The notes under the pieces: generated by a model | What the model was told of the DNA's origin: nothing | Seen by the model: the letters and a program-made list of their open reading frames with translations, nothing else | The model's database searches: none | Shown here: positions 52,865-61,876 of the stretch, in pieces | Numbering within the stretch: position 1 is the stretch's first letter | Layout of the letters: each line of letters starts with the position of its first letter | Program-made: the position numbers and the translations under genes | Source of the DNA: Proteiniclasticum ruminis DSM 24773 | GTDB taxonomy: Bacteria > Bacillota > Clostridia > Clostridiales > Clostridiaceae | Reading direction: 5' to 3' | NCBI RefSeq assembly: GCF_000701905.1 | Contig: NZ_JNKC01000005.1 | Location: forward strand, 186,001-250,000 | DNA length: 64,000 nucleotides

Positions 52865-54058
52865 ATGATTTTTTCAAACAAAGCAAAAAGACTTGCACCA
52901 TCCATCACATTGGCGATCACTGCCAAAGCGAAAGAGCTGAAAGCACAGGGTAAAGACATCATCGGATTTGGGGCAGGCGAACCGGACTTCAATACACCAC
53001 AGAACATCATCGATGCCTGCAATAGGGCTCTGGAGGAAGGAAAAACCAAATATGTGCCGGCTTCCGGGATCAATGAACTGAAAGATGCTGTCATTGAGAA
53101 GTTCAGAAGAGACAATGGGCTCACGTACAAAAGGGAGCAGATCATCATCTCCACCGGTGGAAAGCAGTGCCTTGCAAACGCATTGACCGCACTGCTGAAC
53201 CCCATGGACGAAGTGCTCATTGCAAAGCCTTACTGGGTCAGCTATCCGGATCTTGTGCATCTGGCAGATGGTGTCCCTGTGATTGTAGAAACATCTGAAG
53301 AAACAGACTATAAATTCACCAGAGAAAATCTTACAAAGGCTCTGACTGAAAAGTCCAAAGTCATCATCATCAACTCTCCAAATAACCCAACGGGCACCAT
53401 CTACTCCAAAGAGGAGCTTATGGATCTGGCGGAGTTCTGCAAGGAACATGATCTTTTCATCATCTCCGATGAAATCTATGAGCCTCTTATCTATGGAGGG
53501 GACCGTCATGTTTCCATCGCCACCTTAAGCGAGGACGCCTATGAAAGAACTTTAGTCGTCAATGCGCTTTCCAAGGCCTATGCCATGACAGGATGGAGAC
53601 TTGGTTATGCGGCTGGCCCCAAGGACCTCATTAAGATGATGTCCAATATCCAGAGCCATACCACATCAAATTCCACCTCCTTTGTGCAGTATGCGGCAGT
53701 GGAAGCTCTTAATGGGGATCAGAGCTTTATTCCTGAAATGAATGAGGAGTTCAAGAGAAGAAGAGATTATATGGTTTCCCGAGCAGATAAAATCGAAGGT
53801 CTCCGTTATATCTATCCAAAAGGAGCTTTCTATCTGATGCTGGATATCAGAAGCTATCTTGGAAAATCCTATCGCGGAGAAGTCCTGGAAGACTCCCTGC
53901 AGTTCGCAGAGAAGCTTCTGACAGACTATCTGGTGGCCCTGGTTCCTGGTTCAGGATTCGGGTTGGAAGGATTTGTAAGACTCTCCTATGCCATCAACAC
54001 AGATGCCATCGGCAAGGGATTTGACCGTATTGAAGCATTCCTTTCTGAAATCCAATAG
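52865..54058 (+). CDS. Class I aminotransferase, aspartate aminotransferase-like
   Basis: 397-aa fold-type I PLP enzyme. FGAGEPDFNTPQNI at the N-terminus, NSPNNPTGTIYSKEEL, SDEIYEPLIYGG (PLP Asp/Tyr) and NALSKAYAMTGWRLGYAAG with the Schiff-base Lys; the substrate-carboxylate Arg is in FVRLSYAIN. Best match in memory is the AspB-type subgroup Ib aspartate/prephenate aminotransferase. It could supply 2-oxo acids for IorAB. EIIA follows 11 nt later. Confidence 0.93.
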   Translation: MIFSNKAKRLAPSITLAITAKAKELKAQGKDIIGFGAGEPDFNTPQNIIDACNRALEEGKTKYVPASGINELKDAVIEKFRRDNGLTYKREQIIISTGGKQCLANALTALLNPMDEVLIAKPYWVSYPDLVHLADGVPVIVETSEETDYKFTRENLTKALTEKSKVIIINSPNNPTGTIYSKEELMDLAEFCKEHDLFIISDEIYEPLIYGGDRHVSIATLSEDAYERTLVVNALSKAYAMTGWRLGYAAGPKDLIKMMSNIQSHTTSNSTSFVQYAAVEALNGDQSFIPEMNEEFKRRRDYMVSRADKIEGLRYIYPKGAFYLMLDIRSYLGKSYRGEVLEDSLQFAEKLLTDYLVALVPGSGFGLEGFVRLSYAINTDAIGKGFDRIEAFLSEIQ

Positions 54059-54069
54059 GAGGCGAGATT

Positions 54070-54528
54070 ATGGGAACAAAATGTGAGCTCTATATGCCTG
54101 TAGCTGGTGAAATCATTCCGCTGGAGGAAGCCAACAGTTATCTGAAGGATGACTTGCTTGGGGGTACTGGTGTCTGTATTATTCCAGATGGAGATTTATT
54201 TTGTGCTCCGGTTTCCGGTGAAGTGGTGTTGGTTTCAGAAAATCTTAATGCAGTGGCCATCAGCACGAAGGAACACATGACCATTCTCATTCATCTGGGG
54301 CTTGATACCGCAAAACTTGAGGGCCGGGGATTTGCCACCTATGTAAAGACCGGAGATCAGGTCAGTGTGGGAGACAAGCTTCTCTATATGGACAGAGATT
54401 ATGTGGAGCTGTCGGCCAAGATCACCACGCCCATCATCATCACCACACCAGAGAAAGTGAAACATCTTGACATCAACTATAAAGCATCAGGCGCATTTGT
54501 GAAGTTCGCAGAAATCTCTCTTTTATAA
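54070..54528 (+). CDS. PTS glucose-type EIIA domain protein
   Basis: 152-aa stand-alone EIIA of the glucose family (Crr-like). MPVAGEIIPLEEA, FCAPVSGEVVLV and the phosphorylatable His in TILIHLGLDTAKLEGRGF are recognisable. It accepts phosphate from HPr and passes it to a EIIBC protein; no EIIBC is in the window. AGGAGG start. The co-transcription with an aminotransferase is unusual. Followed by ptsH with its own promoter. Confidence 0.9.
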   Translation: MGTKCELYMPVAGEIIPLEEANSYLKDDLLGGTGVCIIPDGDLFCAPVSGEVVLVSENLNAVAISTKEHMTILIHLGLDTAKLEGRGFATYVKTGDQVSVGDKLLYMDRDYVELSAKITTPIIITTPEKVKHLDINYKASGAFVKFAEISLL

Positions 54529-54532
54529 TTGG

Positions 54533-54560
54533 TTGTTTTAGACTTAAAACATGATATAAT
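54533..54560 (+). promoter_or_regulatory. Promoter of ptsH
   Basis: TTGTTT (54533-54538), 16-nt spacer, TATAAT (54555-54560). Confidence 0.65.
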
Positions 54561-54599
54561 AAACTTGTTTATTACAGTATTTGAATATGAGGTGATTAA

Positions 54600-54860
54600 A
54601 TGGTTTCAAAAGACGTTGCAGTGAAGAACCCAACTGGATTGCATGCAAGACCCGCTACCCTGCTGGTAAAAAAAGCATCATCCTTTAAGTCTGATGTGAG
54701 CGTAGAGTACAACGGCAAGAAGGCAAACGTAAAGAGCCTTATTGGTGTCCTTTCTCTAGGTGTAACAAAAGGTGCAACAATTACAGTTATTGCCAGTGGA
54801 GAAGATGAAGAAGTTGCTTGTGAAGAAGTAGCAAAGCTCATCGAAACATTGGAAGAGTAA
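54600..54860 (+). CDS. ptsH: Phosphocarrier protein HPr
   Basis: 86-aa PTS phosphocarrier. His15 in PTGLHARPA takes phosphate from EI; Ser46 in NVKSLIGVLSLG is the HPr-kinase site used for catabolite repression in Firmicutes. Length is canonical. The EI gene ptsI does not follow, so HPr is monocistronic here, ending at a perfect terminator. GAGGTGA ribosome-binding site. Confidence 0.97.
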   Translation: MVSKDVAVKNPTGLHARPATLLVKKASSFKSDVSVEYNGKKANVKSLIGVLSLGVTKGATITVIASGEDEEVACEEVAKLIETLEE

Positions 54861-54874
54861 TTTAAAATGAGAAG

Positions 54875-54906
54875 AACTAGGACTCCTGTAGTCCTAGTTT
54901 TCTTTT
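54875..54906 (+). terminator. Terminator after ptsH
   Basis: AACTAGGACT-cctgt-AGTCCTAGTT followed by TTCTTTT. Confidence 0.92.
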
Positions 54907-54914
54907 GCGTTTAT

Positions 54915-54970
54915 AAAACACATACAATTTTTATATTTTTAAGAAAATCGTATGTGTTTTGGTGTATAAT
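54915..54970 (+). promoter_or_regulatory. Promoter region of the MBL hydrolase gene with 11-bp inverted repeat
   Basis: AAAACACATAC (54915-54925) and GTATGTGTTTT (54950-54960) are perfect complements 24 nt apart. The right arm sits between the weak -35 region and a consensus TATAAT (54965-54970). This placement suggests regulator control of the following gene. Confidence 0.6.
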
Positions 54971-55011
54971 AAGACTGCTGAACGATTCTATGAAGTGGAA
55001 AGAGGGAGTTT

Positions 55012-55917
55012 ATGAAAAGCATACATGTGGCAGGCAACACATACGTACTGGATCTTCCTGTACTTCATCTGCCGTACTATAAAAAGAGCGAGACAGAAAT
55101 CATTCTTCTGGATACAGGGCTCAAAAGAGAGCATGAAGCTTCTCTTCTGGATTTTCTCGAGAAAGAACACCTTACAGTTTCTGGAATTCTCTGTACCCAT
55201 GCACATATTGACCACGTGGGAAATGCTGCCGTACTGAAAGAAAAATACGGCTGTCCCATCGCCATGCCTAAAGTAGAGGCCGAGATTGTCTCTTCTTTGC
55301 TGAACTTGAAGATTTTCTATGGAAACTATCCAATGAACAGAATCAAAGACCACTTCGGGCATATGGTGGTTGAAACGGACAGATTCATAAAGGAGGAAGA
55401 AACGGAACTTCTGTTTCAAGGTGTTCCTTTCTCCATCACCCATACACCAGGACACAGTGCCGGACACATTACCATCACTACTCCAGATGATGTGACCTAC
55501 ATCGGAGATGCCCTCATCAGTGAAGAAGTCATGAAAAGTTCAAAACTGCCCTATGCGCATATTCTGTCCAAAGATCTCATGAGTAAAATGAAACTCTATC
55601 ACTTGAGATCCAGCTGGTATATTCTGGCGCACAAGGGCATTTACTCTGACATCAAAGATCTCATCACAGACAACATCTACTTTTATAAAAACCGGTCGGA
55701 GGAAATCCTTAAAGTCATTGATAAACCCATGACTTTTGAAGATATTCTGAAACCCCTGTCCCGATCCATGCACATCAACATCTCCACACCATTCAAATAC
55801 ATTGTGGTGGAAAGGATGCTGCGCTGCTACATCGAATACTTGGAGGAAACCGGTAAAATCTCCCTCGTGCTAGAGGATGATTTTCTTAAATACACCAAAA
55901 TATCTCATCAACGTTAA
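55012..55917 (+). CDS. Metallo-beta-lactamase-fold hydrolase
   Basis: 301-aa cytoplasmic enzyme. Dinuclear zinc/iron ligands are visible: THAHIDHVG (~63), HTPGHSAGH (~144), GDAL Asp (~165) and AHKG (~206). The C-terminal ~90 residues form a helical domain as in RNase Z-unlike, glyoxalase II-like relatives (SRSMHINISTPFKY, winged-helix-like end). Substrate unknown. AGAGGGAG start; a promoter with a large inverted repeat lies upstream. purB starts 32 nt later. Confidence 0.86.
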   Translation: MKSIHVAGNTYVLDLPVLHLPYYKKSETEIILLDTGLKREHEASLLDFLEKEHLTVSGILCTHAHIDHVGNAAVLKEKYGCPIAMPKVEAEIVSSLLNLKIFYGNYPMNRIKDHFGHMVVETDRFIKEEETELLFQGVPFSITHTPGHSAGHITITTPDDVTYIGDALISEEVMKSSKLPYAHILSKDLMSKMKLYHLRSSWYILAHKGIYSDIKDLITDNIYFYKNRSEEILKVIDKPMTFEDILKPLSRSMHINISTPFKYIVVERMLRCYIEYLEETGKISLVLEDDFLKYTKISHQR

Positions 55918-55949
55918 TGCCTAAAAGTAAGGCAAACCAAGGAGGAACC

Positions 55950-57377
55950 ATGAGAGACACCTACGAAAGCCCCTTAACCAGACGTTACGCATCCAAAGAA
56001 ATGAGCTATATTTTTTCTGATCTGAAAAAATTCAGAACCTGGCGAAAACTATGGATTGCACTGGCAGAAGCTGAACAGAAGCTTGGTCTCGCCATAACAG
56101 ACGAGCAGCTGGAAGACCTGAGGAAGCATCAGGACGACATCAATTTCGAAGAAGCTGAAGCCAGAGAAAAAATCGTCCGTCATGATGTCATGAGCCATGT
56201 GCATGCCTATGGTCTGCAGGCGGTGTCTGCAAAGGGCATCATCCATCTTGGCGCCACCAGCTGTTATGTCGGTGACAACACCGATCTCATCCTCATGAAA
56301 GAGGGTCTTCTTCTGGTGGAGAAGAAAATTCTCCAGGTCCTTTCAAACCTGAAAGTTTTCGCCCTGAAGTATAAAGATCTACCAACGCTAGGATATACCC
56401 ACTATCAGCCCGCCCAGATCACCACAGTGGGCAAAAGGGCAACCCTCTGGATGCAGGATCTTCTGATAGACCTTCAGAATCTCCGCTTCACCATTGAAAC
56501 CCTCCAATTTAGAGGCGTGAAGGGCACCACAGGGACCCAGGCGAGCTTCCTGAATCTCTTTGATGGGAATGAGGAGAAGGTAAAAGCATTGGATCTTATG
56601 GTGACAGAAGCCTTTGACTTCAACAAGAGCTTCATGGTCACAGGACAGACGTATCCCCGGAAACTGGACAGCATCATCCTCAACAGACTCAGCGAAGTGG
56701 CTCAAAGCGCTTATAAGTTCAGTAATGACCTGAGACTGCTGCAGAGCATGAAGGAGCTGGAAGAGCCTTTTGAGAAAAACCAGATCGGTTCCTCTGCCAT
56801 GGCCTACAAGAGAAACCCCATGAGAAGCGAAAGAATCAGCGCCCTCGCCAGATACATCATCGTGGACGCTTTAAACCCAGCCATCACCGCTTCCACACAG
56901 TGGTTTGAGAGAACACTGGATGATTCTGCAAATAAAAGAATCTCCGTAGCTGAAGCGTTCCTTGCTTTGGACGGTGTTCTGAATTTATATATGAACATCT
57001 CAGAAAATCTGGTGGTGTATGAGAAAATCATTGAAAAACACCTGTGGCAGGAACTGCCATTCATGGCAACAGAGAACATCATCATGGAAGGCGTGAAGAA
57101 AGGCGGAGACCGTCAGGAACTTCATGAACTCATCAGAACCCATTCCATGGCCGCTTCCAGAAGAGTTAAAGAAGAGGGGCTTGACAACGATCTTCTCGAT
57201 AGAATTGGACAGGACAGCCGATTCGGCCTTTCTGAGGAAGATCTGAAGAAGACTCTGAATCCATCAGACTATGTGGGAAGAGCACCACAGCAGGTTATGG
57301 AGTTCATCAAGGAAGAAGTGGATCCCGTCCTTGAGGCCCTTAAAGGCTCCAGCCTCCAGGCAACCATCGAGGTATAG
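55950..57377 (+). CDS. purB: Adenylosuccinate lyase
   Basis: 475-aa fumarase-superfamily enzyme of purine synthesis, cleaving SAICAR and adenylosuccinate. Signature SSAMAYKRNPMRSERI (~residue 287), HLGATSCYVGDNTD (~107) and YTHYQPAQITTVGKRA (~150) are present. The start ATG follows AAGGAGG with short spacing; an upstream in-frame ATG overlapping the MBL gene is weaker. Detached from other pur genes, and with no clear terminator. Confidence 0.95.
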   Translation: MRDTYESPLTRRYASKEMSYIFSDLKKFRTWRKLWIALAEAEQKLGLAITDEQLEDLRKHQDDINFEEAEAREKIVRHDVMSHVHAYGLQAVSAKGIIHLGATSCYVGDNTDLILMKEGLLLVEKKILQVLSNLKVFALKYKDLPTLGYTHYQPAQITTVGKRATLWMQDLLIDLQNLRFTIETLQFRGVKGTTGTQASFLNLFDGNEEKVKALDLMVTEAFDFNKSFMVTGQTYPRKLDSIILNRLSEVAQSAYKFSNDLRLLQSMKELEEPFEKNQIGSSAMAYKRNPMRSERISALARYIIVDALNPAITASTQWFERTLDDSANKRISVAEAFLALDGVLNLYMNISENLVVYEKIIEKHLWQELPFMATENIIMEGVKKGGDRQELHELIRTHSMAASRRVKEEGLDNDLLDRIGQDSRFGLSEEDLKKTLNPSDYVGRAPQQVMEFIKEEVDPVLEALKGSSLQATIEV

Positions 57378-57524
57378 ATCTGAATTTCCATAAAAATGTC
57401 TCTCCACCTTCGCTTAACGCTTGTTCTGCACAAAAGTCATGGGTTTTTACCGGATTCTATGATAAACTTTATATGTAATTTATGATTTTCCAGTAGAATG
57501 TTTAGTAGGGAAGGAGGAAGCACC

Positions 57525-58286
57525 ATGTTCAAAAAAACTAGTCTATTTGTTCTCATACTCCTGACGATGGTGTCTTTCAGCGCCTGCAGAAACGGAGAGG
57601 AGAATCCTGAAAAACAGATGAGACCCATCCTGAACTTCACATCAGATGCAGAGGATCACATCAAGTTTGTCAGAACCAAGGAATACGATGGAAGAACCGT
57701 ACGAGAGTATACGGACTCAAAATTCTTTTATGAGGTTACAGAAGACGGCCGTCTCATGACCATCTTTTTAAGAACAGCACCTGCAACCACAGCAGCGACA
57801 TTGGCCACTAAGGAAGAAATCCTTCTGAAGAGCAATGATAATCTGAGAAGACTGGATTATGACATCACGAAGTTCCAGACGGACATCCGATTCAACGAAG
57901 GCCTGAAACAATACGAAAGTATCTCACGAGAAAAGAAAGGGGATGCTTTCACAGGAAACAACATCTACATCCAGTATGCCGGTGATGGAACCCTCATCAG
58001 TGTGTCTTTTAAATACGAAAACCCAGATGTGCTGAATACTGCAGATAAGATCACTCCTGATGAAGCAAAGGAGATTATCATCAACTATTTCGCCACCAAT
58101 GCTTCTACGGAAAAATATGCACCTCTTCTGACAGAGGACCTCATCCGTTATGAGGTGGATGTATACAACAATAAAAAAGTATATAATCTCTATTTCAGCC
58201 TGCCCGTTGAAGACACTGGGATTTTCGATTTCAGCTACGTGGTCAGTACAGAGACTGGAATTATACTCTATAGAAAAGAGCTTTAA
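57525..58286 (+). CDS. Lipoprotein of unknown function
   Basis: 253 aa. Signal peptide MFKKTSLFVLILLTMVSFSAC with lipobox FSAC (Cys21) implies lipid anchoring on the outer face of the membrane. The mature part has a repeating beta-rich pattern (FFYEVTEDGRLMTIFLR; TLISVSFKYENP; KVYNLYFSLPVEDTG) that recalls YcdB/PepSY-like extracellular domains, but no family is assigned. The frame starts upstream at 57498; GGAGG lies before 57525. Terminator follows directly. Confidence 0.8.
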   Translation: MFKKTSLFVLILLTMVSFSACRNGEENPEKQMRPILNFTSDAEDHIKFVRTKEYDGRTVREYTDSKFFYEVTEDGRLMTIFLRTAPATTAATLATKEEILLKSNDNLRRLDYDITKFQTDIRFNEGLKQYESISREKKGDAFTGNNIYIQYAGDGTLISVSFKYENPDVLNTADKITPDEAKEIIINYFATNASTEKYAPLLTEDLIRYEVDVYNNKKVYNLYFSLPVEDTGIFDFSYVVSTETGIILYRKEL

Positions 58287-58313
58287 GATGATCTTCGGAT
58301 CATCTTTTTTTGT
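58285..58313 (+). terminator. Terminator of the lipoprotein gene
   Basis: AAGATGATC-ttcg-GATCATCTT, a perfect 9-bp stem with a UUCG tetraloop, then a T-run. Confidence 0.92.
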
Positions 58314-58357
58314 TTCTGAACATCGTTTTATGAATTGAGTAAAATTAAATTTTATCA

Positions 58358-58386
58358 TTGACTTATAATGGAATACACCGTACACT
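58358..58386 (+). promoter_or_regulatory. Promoter of the esterase gene
   Basis: TTGACT (58358-58363), 17-nt spacer, TACACT (58381-58386). A TATAAT at 58364-58369 is an alternative -10 lacking a -35. Confidence 0.5.
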
Positions 58387-58461
58387 GAAAAAAAGAAGTA
58401 GTAAAAATACCACATTCATTCAGAAAATCACACTAAATCTCTATAGAACCGGAGGAAAATT

Positions 58462-59058
58462 ATGATGATACATTACTACCAAAAAGGGACTGCCCCACGC
58501 ACCTTAGTGCTGTTTCACGGCACCGGCGGTACAGAGGAGGATCTTGTTTCCATTGGCCACATGCTGGATCCCGAAGCGCATATTCTATCTTTGCGTGGAG
58601 AAGTCAATGAAAACGGAATGAACCGATTCTTTAAAAGACTGGCTGAAGGAGTCTTTGATGAGGAAGATCTCACGATGAGGGCAAAGCAGATTCTCAAGGA
58701 GATTGAAGAACTGCTTTCGCGGTACGAACTGAGAGAAACGGCTCTTCATAGCGCTGGATACTCCAATGGCGCAAATATGATTGCAGGTATGCTTTATCTC
58801 TATGGAGATGTCTTTCAGAAGTCCGTACTCTTTCACCCGATGGTCCCTCTGAAGTCAGGTCCCGCCGCTTCACTGGACATGGCTGAAATATTTATTGGCG
58901 CAGGGCTGAACGATCCCATTGTGCCTTATGACAACACCACTCAGCTGATGCAGGAGCTCACCCAGCAGGGAGCGTTTGTCACGATGAAAACCTATGAAAT
59001 GGGTCACCGTCTAACTCTAGAAGAAGTAGAAGATGCAAAAGAATGGTATACCGCTTGA
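58462..59058 (+). CDS. Alpha/beta-hydrolase carboxylesterase
   Basis: 198-aa small alpha/beta-hydrolase of the phospholipase/carboxylesterase (MhqD/YtpA-like) group. LVLFHGTGGTEEDL oxyanion-hole region, nucleophile GYSNGANM (Ser ~98), Asp in GAGLNDPIVPY and His in YEMGHRLT complete the triad. No signal peptide. GGAGGAAA start; monocistronic with terminator. Confidence 0.9.
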   Translation: MMIHYYQKGTAPRTLVLFHGTGGTEEDLVSIGHMLDPEAHILSLRGEVNENGMNRFFKRLAEGVFDEEDLTMRAKQILKEIEELLSRYELRETALHSAGYSNGANMIAGMLYLYGDVFQKSVLFHPMVPLKSGPAASLDMAEIFIGAGLNDPIVPYDNTTQLMQELTQQGAFVTMKTYEMGHRLTLEEVEDAKEWYTA

Positions 59059-59067
59059 CATAACAGT

Positions 59068-59098
59068 GCGCACCTGATGCCCATCAGGTGCGTTTTAT
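59068..59098 (+). terminator. Terminator after the esterase gene
   Basis: CGCACCTGAT-gccc-ATCAGGTGCG followed by TTTTATT. Confidence 0.92.
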
Positions 59099-59290
59099 TG
59101 CTTCCTGCGATTTCACCTTTCCTTTAAAAATCGGATGAAGAACATCCTCTTATAGATTATTGTCCATCAGTATGTGTTAAAAAATATGAAAAAGATAGAA
59201 AACACGCTATATTAGTGCTATTATAAAGGTGAAGCATCGTAAACATAACTTTACTTTTGATGCTGATGCTCACTAAAAGGAGGACTCCTC

Positions 59291-60583
59291 ATGAGACAAC
59301 TGTTTAAAACCATGATGCTGACCGTGCTTTTTGCGAGCTTTTTTCTTACCTCCGTCATGGCTCTGGATGTATGGGAGATCCAATTCCGAGGAGAGGTATC
59401 CCCAAGCCAGTCTGTGTGGTTGGAAAAAGCATATGAGGAGGCTAGAGAAAACGGCGCGGAGGCTGTTTATCTCGTTCTGGATACTCTGGGCGGAAGGGTA
59501 GATTCCGCATTAGAAATGTCCAAAACCATCTCTTCCATGGAAACCCTTGTACTTGTAGACGGCAGCGCAATCTCTGCTGGAGCTCTACTTGCATTCAGCG
59601 GCAGCGAAATGTATATGGTAGGGGGATCAACCATTGGAGGTGCGGAGCCTCAGATTGGGGGAGAGCGGGCGGATGAGAAGACTGTGTCTGTCTGGTCAGC
59701 TGAACTTGCAGCCCAAGCACAGAAAAACGGAAGAGACCCACAAATTGCAAGGGCCATGGCTGATGAAACCATTGCAATTGACGGCCTTGTGGAAAGCGGA
59801 AAACTCCTTACACTCACTGCTGAGGAAGCACTGAATACTGGAATGACAGATGGGGTTTATAATGGAGAACAGGATTTCAGACAAGAGAAAAACCTGAACG
59901 TCATTGGATCCACCGGGAAAACAACCATCAACTTTGTTACAGATTTCCTGACATCTTCAGCCATCAGCACTTTGCTTCTCACCATAGGTATTGCGGGACT
60001 TCTCATTGAGTTCTTTACACCAGGCTTCGGTATTCCAGGTGCCATAGGACTCGGAGCTCTTTCTCTGTACTTTGGCGGAGGCATCCTCTCAGGAGCTTCC
60101 GGATGGGAAACCGTACTCCTTTTCATCGTGGGACTGGTCCTTCTGATTCTGGAGGTATTTGTCATACCAGGATTCGGAATCACGGGTATTTTGGGCCTAG
60201 TTGCGATGTTTGGAAGTATTTTTCTCGCAACACCGGACCCAGCGTCTGCGGTACAGTCTCTGGTAATTGCCATCATCGGCTCCGTGGTTCTAGTTGCCAT
60301 TGTGCTCAGGTTCACGCCCGGAAGGCGAGTATTCAAGCACCTGGTCCTGGATACATCCGAAACAAAAGAAAAAGGCTATACAGCCGCCAAGCCCGGTTTG
60401 CAATCCCTCATTGGAAAGACTGGTACCGCAAAAACGGTATTGCGACCATCTGGCACTGCCGAAATTGAGGACCAGTTTGTTGATGTAGTTACTTCTGGTG
60501 AATATGTCGAAGAAGGAACCTTCATTCAAGTGATGGATGTCGAAGGCATGCGCGTCATTGTCAGAGAAGTGAGGAAGGAGTGA
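59291..60583 (+). CDS. Long NfeD-family membrane serine protease
   Basis: 430 aa. Signal peptide (MRQLFKTMMLTVLFASFFLT, ending VMA), then a ClpP-fold protease domain (~25-200): LDTLGGRVDSALEM, catalytic Ser in GSAISAGALLAFSG and MVGGSTIGGAEPQIGG with a downstream Lys. Three or four membrane helices (~222-335) follow, then a C-terminal NfeD OB domain (~345-430; GKTGTAKTVLRPSGTAEI). Such proteases act with stomatin/flotillin partners, and floA follows here. The OB domain is duplicated as the next ORF. AAAGGAGG start. No SigW-type promoter is recognised upstream. Confidence 0.94.
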   Translation: MRQLFKTMMLTVLFASFFLTSVMALDVWEIQFRGEVSPSQSVWLEKAYEEARENGAEAVYLVLDTLGGRVDSALEMSKTISSMETLVLVDGSAISAGALLAFSGSEMYMVGGSTIGGAEPQIGGERADEKTVSVWSAELAAQAQKNGRDPQIARAMADETIAIDGLVESGKLLTLTAEEALNTGMTDGVYNGEQDFRQEKNLNVIGSTGKTTINFVTDFLTSSAISTLLLTIGIAGLLIEFFTPGFGIPGAIGLGALSLYFGGGILSGASGWETVLLFIVGLVLLILEVFVIPGFGITGILGLVAMFGSIFLATPDPASAVQSLVIAIIGSVVLVAIVLRFTPGRRVFKHLVLDTSETKEKGYTAAKPGLQSLIGKTGTAKTVLRPSGTAEIEDQFVDVVTSGEYVEEGTFIQVMDVEGMRVIVREVRKE

Positions 60584-60589
60584 TCATGC

Positions 60590-60850
60590 ATGCCATTAAA
60601 GAAGTTTTTCAAAAAACTTGTGCTCAACATGGAAGAAACTAAAGAAAACGGGTATGTGGCCGCAAAGCCAGGCCTGAAAGACCTGACGGGGAAAACTGGT
60701 GTGGCAAAAACTACTCTACGCCCGGCAGGAACCGCCAACATTGACGGAGAACCTGTAGATGTTGTTACCCGAGGAGAATTTCTTGAAGCCGGTTCAAAAA
60801 TTATTGTAACCGGAGTCGAAGGAATGCGCGTCATCGTGAAAGAACTATAA
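60590..60850 (+). CDS. Stand-alone NfeD C-terminal OB-domain protein
   Basis: 86-aa soluble protein with no membrane helix. It is nearly superimposable on the C-terminus of the preceding protein: KGYTAAKPGLQSLIGKTG corresponds to NGYVAAKPGLKDLTGKTG, and EGMRVIVREV to EGMRVIVKEL. This is best explained by tandem duplication of the OB-domain coding segment. GAAGGAG is 9 nt upstream of the ATG, and the gene sits 6 nt after nfeD and 15 nt before floA, so it is co-expressed. Confidence 0.88.
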   Translation: MPLKKFFKKLVLNMEETKENGYVAAKPGLKDLTGKTGVAKTTLRPAGTANIDGEPVDVVTRGEFLEAGSKIIVTGVEGMRVIVKEL

Positions 60851-60865
60851 AGGAGTTGTGTATAA

Positions 60866-61861
60866 ATGCCTGATTTATTTGGACCTATCTTCATTCTTAT
60901 CATAATATTAGTTGCATTGATCCTTCTGTTTACCATCATCCCTGTGGGGTTATGGATCAGCGCACTTGCTGCAGGAGTCAAGGTTGGATTCTTTAACCTG
61001 ATCGGTATGAGACTAAGAAGAGTTGTTCCATCCAGAATTGTTAACCCATGGATTAAGGGAGACAAAGCAGGACTGAACCTAAACGGAAATAAACTGGAAG
61101 CACATTATCTTGCTGGTGGTAACGTGGATCGCGTTGTCAACGCACTGATTGCTGCAGAAAGAGCTCAGATTCCTCTGGAATTTGAAAGAGCCGCTGCCAT
61201 TGATCTAGCCGGTAGAGATGTTTTGGAAGCAGTTAAAATGTCCGTTAACCCGATTGTCATTGAAACACCATTCATCTCAGCCGTAGCTAAAAACGGTATT
61301 GAGGTGAAAGTTAAAGCTAGAGTTACAGTACGTGCGAATCTGGACCGCCTAGTAGGTGGTGCTGGTCAGGAAACCATCATCGCAAGAGTCGGTGAAGGTA
61401 TCGTCACAACTGTTGGTTCTGCAGAAGACCATAAGTCTGTACTTGAAAACCCTGATTCCATATCTTCTACAGTACTGAAAAAAGGTCTGGATTCTGGTAC
61501 TGCATTTGAAATTCTCTCCATCGATATCGCAGACGTAGATATCGGAAGAAACATCGGTGCAAAGCTTCAGGAAGATCAGGCGCAAGCGGACAAGAAGATT
61601 GCCCAGGCTAAAGCAGAAGAGAGAAGAGCTATGGCTGTGGCTCAGGAACAGGAAATGAGAGCTGAAGTACAGGCCATGAGAGCTAAAGTAGTAGAAGCGG
61701 AGGCTGAAGTGCCAAAAGCTCTTTCAGAAGCATTCAGACAAGGTCACCTTGGTGCCTTTGATTATTACAACATGAAAAATATCATGGCGGATACCAATAT
61801 GAGAGATGCTATTTCTCAGACAGGAAAACAGCCACAGAAGGGCACGCAGAAGGAAGACTAA
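60866..61861 (+). CDS. floA: Flotillin-like protein FloA
   Basis: 331-aa SPFH-domain membrane scaffold. N-terminal hydrophobic hairpin ([19 protein letters not shown], ~3-21, and ~22-38), SPFH domain with [21 protein letters not shown]-like sequence ([18 protein letters not shown]), ALKKGLD, and a coiled coil rich in Ala/Glu ([20 protein letters not shown]). Organises functional membrane microdomains; Bacillus homologue YqfA is encoded with an NfeD protein (YqeZ) and YqfB, the same order as here. Confidence 0.95.
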   Translation: MPDLFGPIFILIIILVALILLFTIIPVGLWISALAAGVKVGFFNLIGMRLRRVVPSRIVNPWIKGDKAGLNLNGNKLEAHYLAGGNVDRVVNALIAAERAQIPLEFERAAAIDLAGRDVLEAVKMSVNPIVIETPFISAVAKNGIEVKVKARVTVRANLDRLVGGAGQETIIARVGEGIVTTVGSAEDHKSVLENPDSISSTVLKKGLDSGTAFEILSIDIADVDIGRNIGAKLQEDQAQADKKIAQAKAEERRAMAVAQEQEMRAEVQAMRAKVVEAEAEVPKALSEAFRQGHLGAFDYYNMKNIMADTNMRDAISQTGKQPQKGTQKED

Positions 61862-61876
61862 GATAGGAGGTCTCCT

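Noticed and set aside
59150-59290. SigW-type promoter upstream of the nfeD-floA operon
   Set aside because: The Bacillus homologue is SigW-controlled, but no TGAAAC-N16-CGTA pattern is present; only imperfect sigma-A-like boxes are seen.
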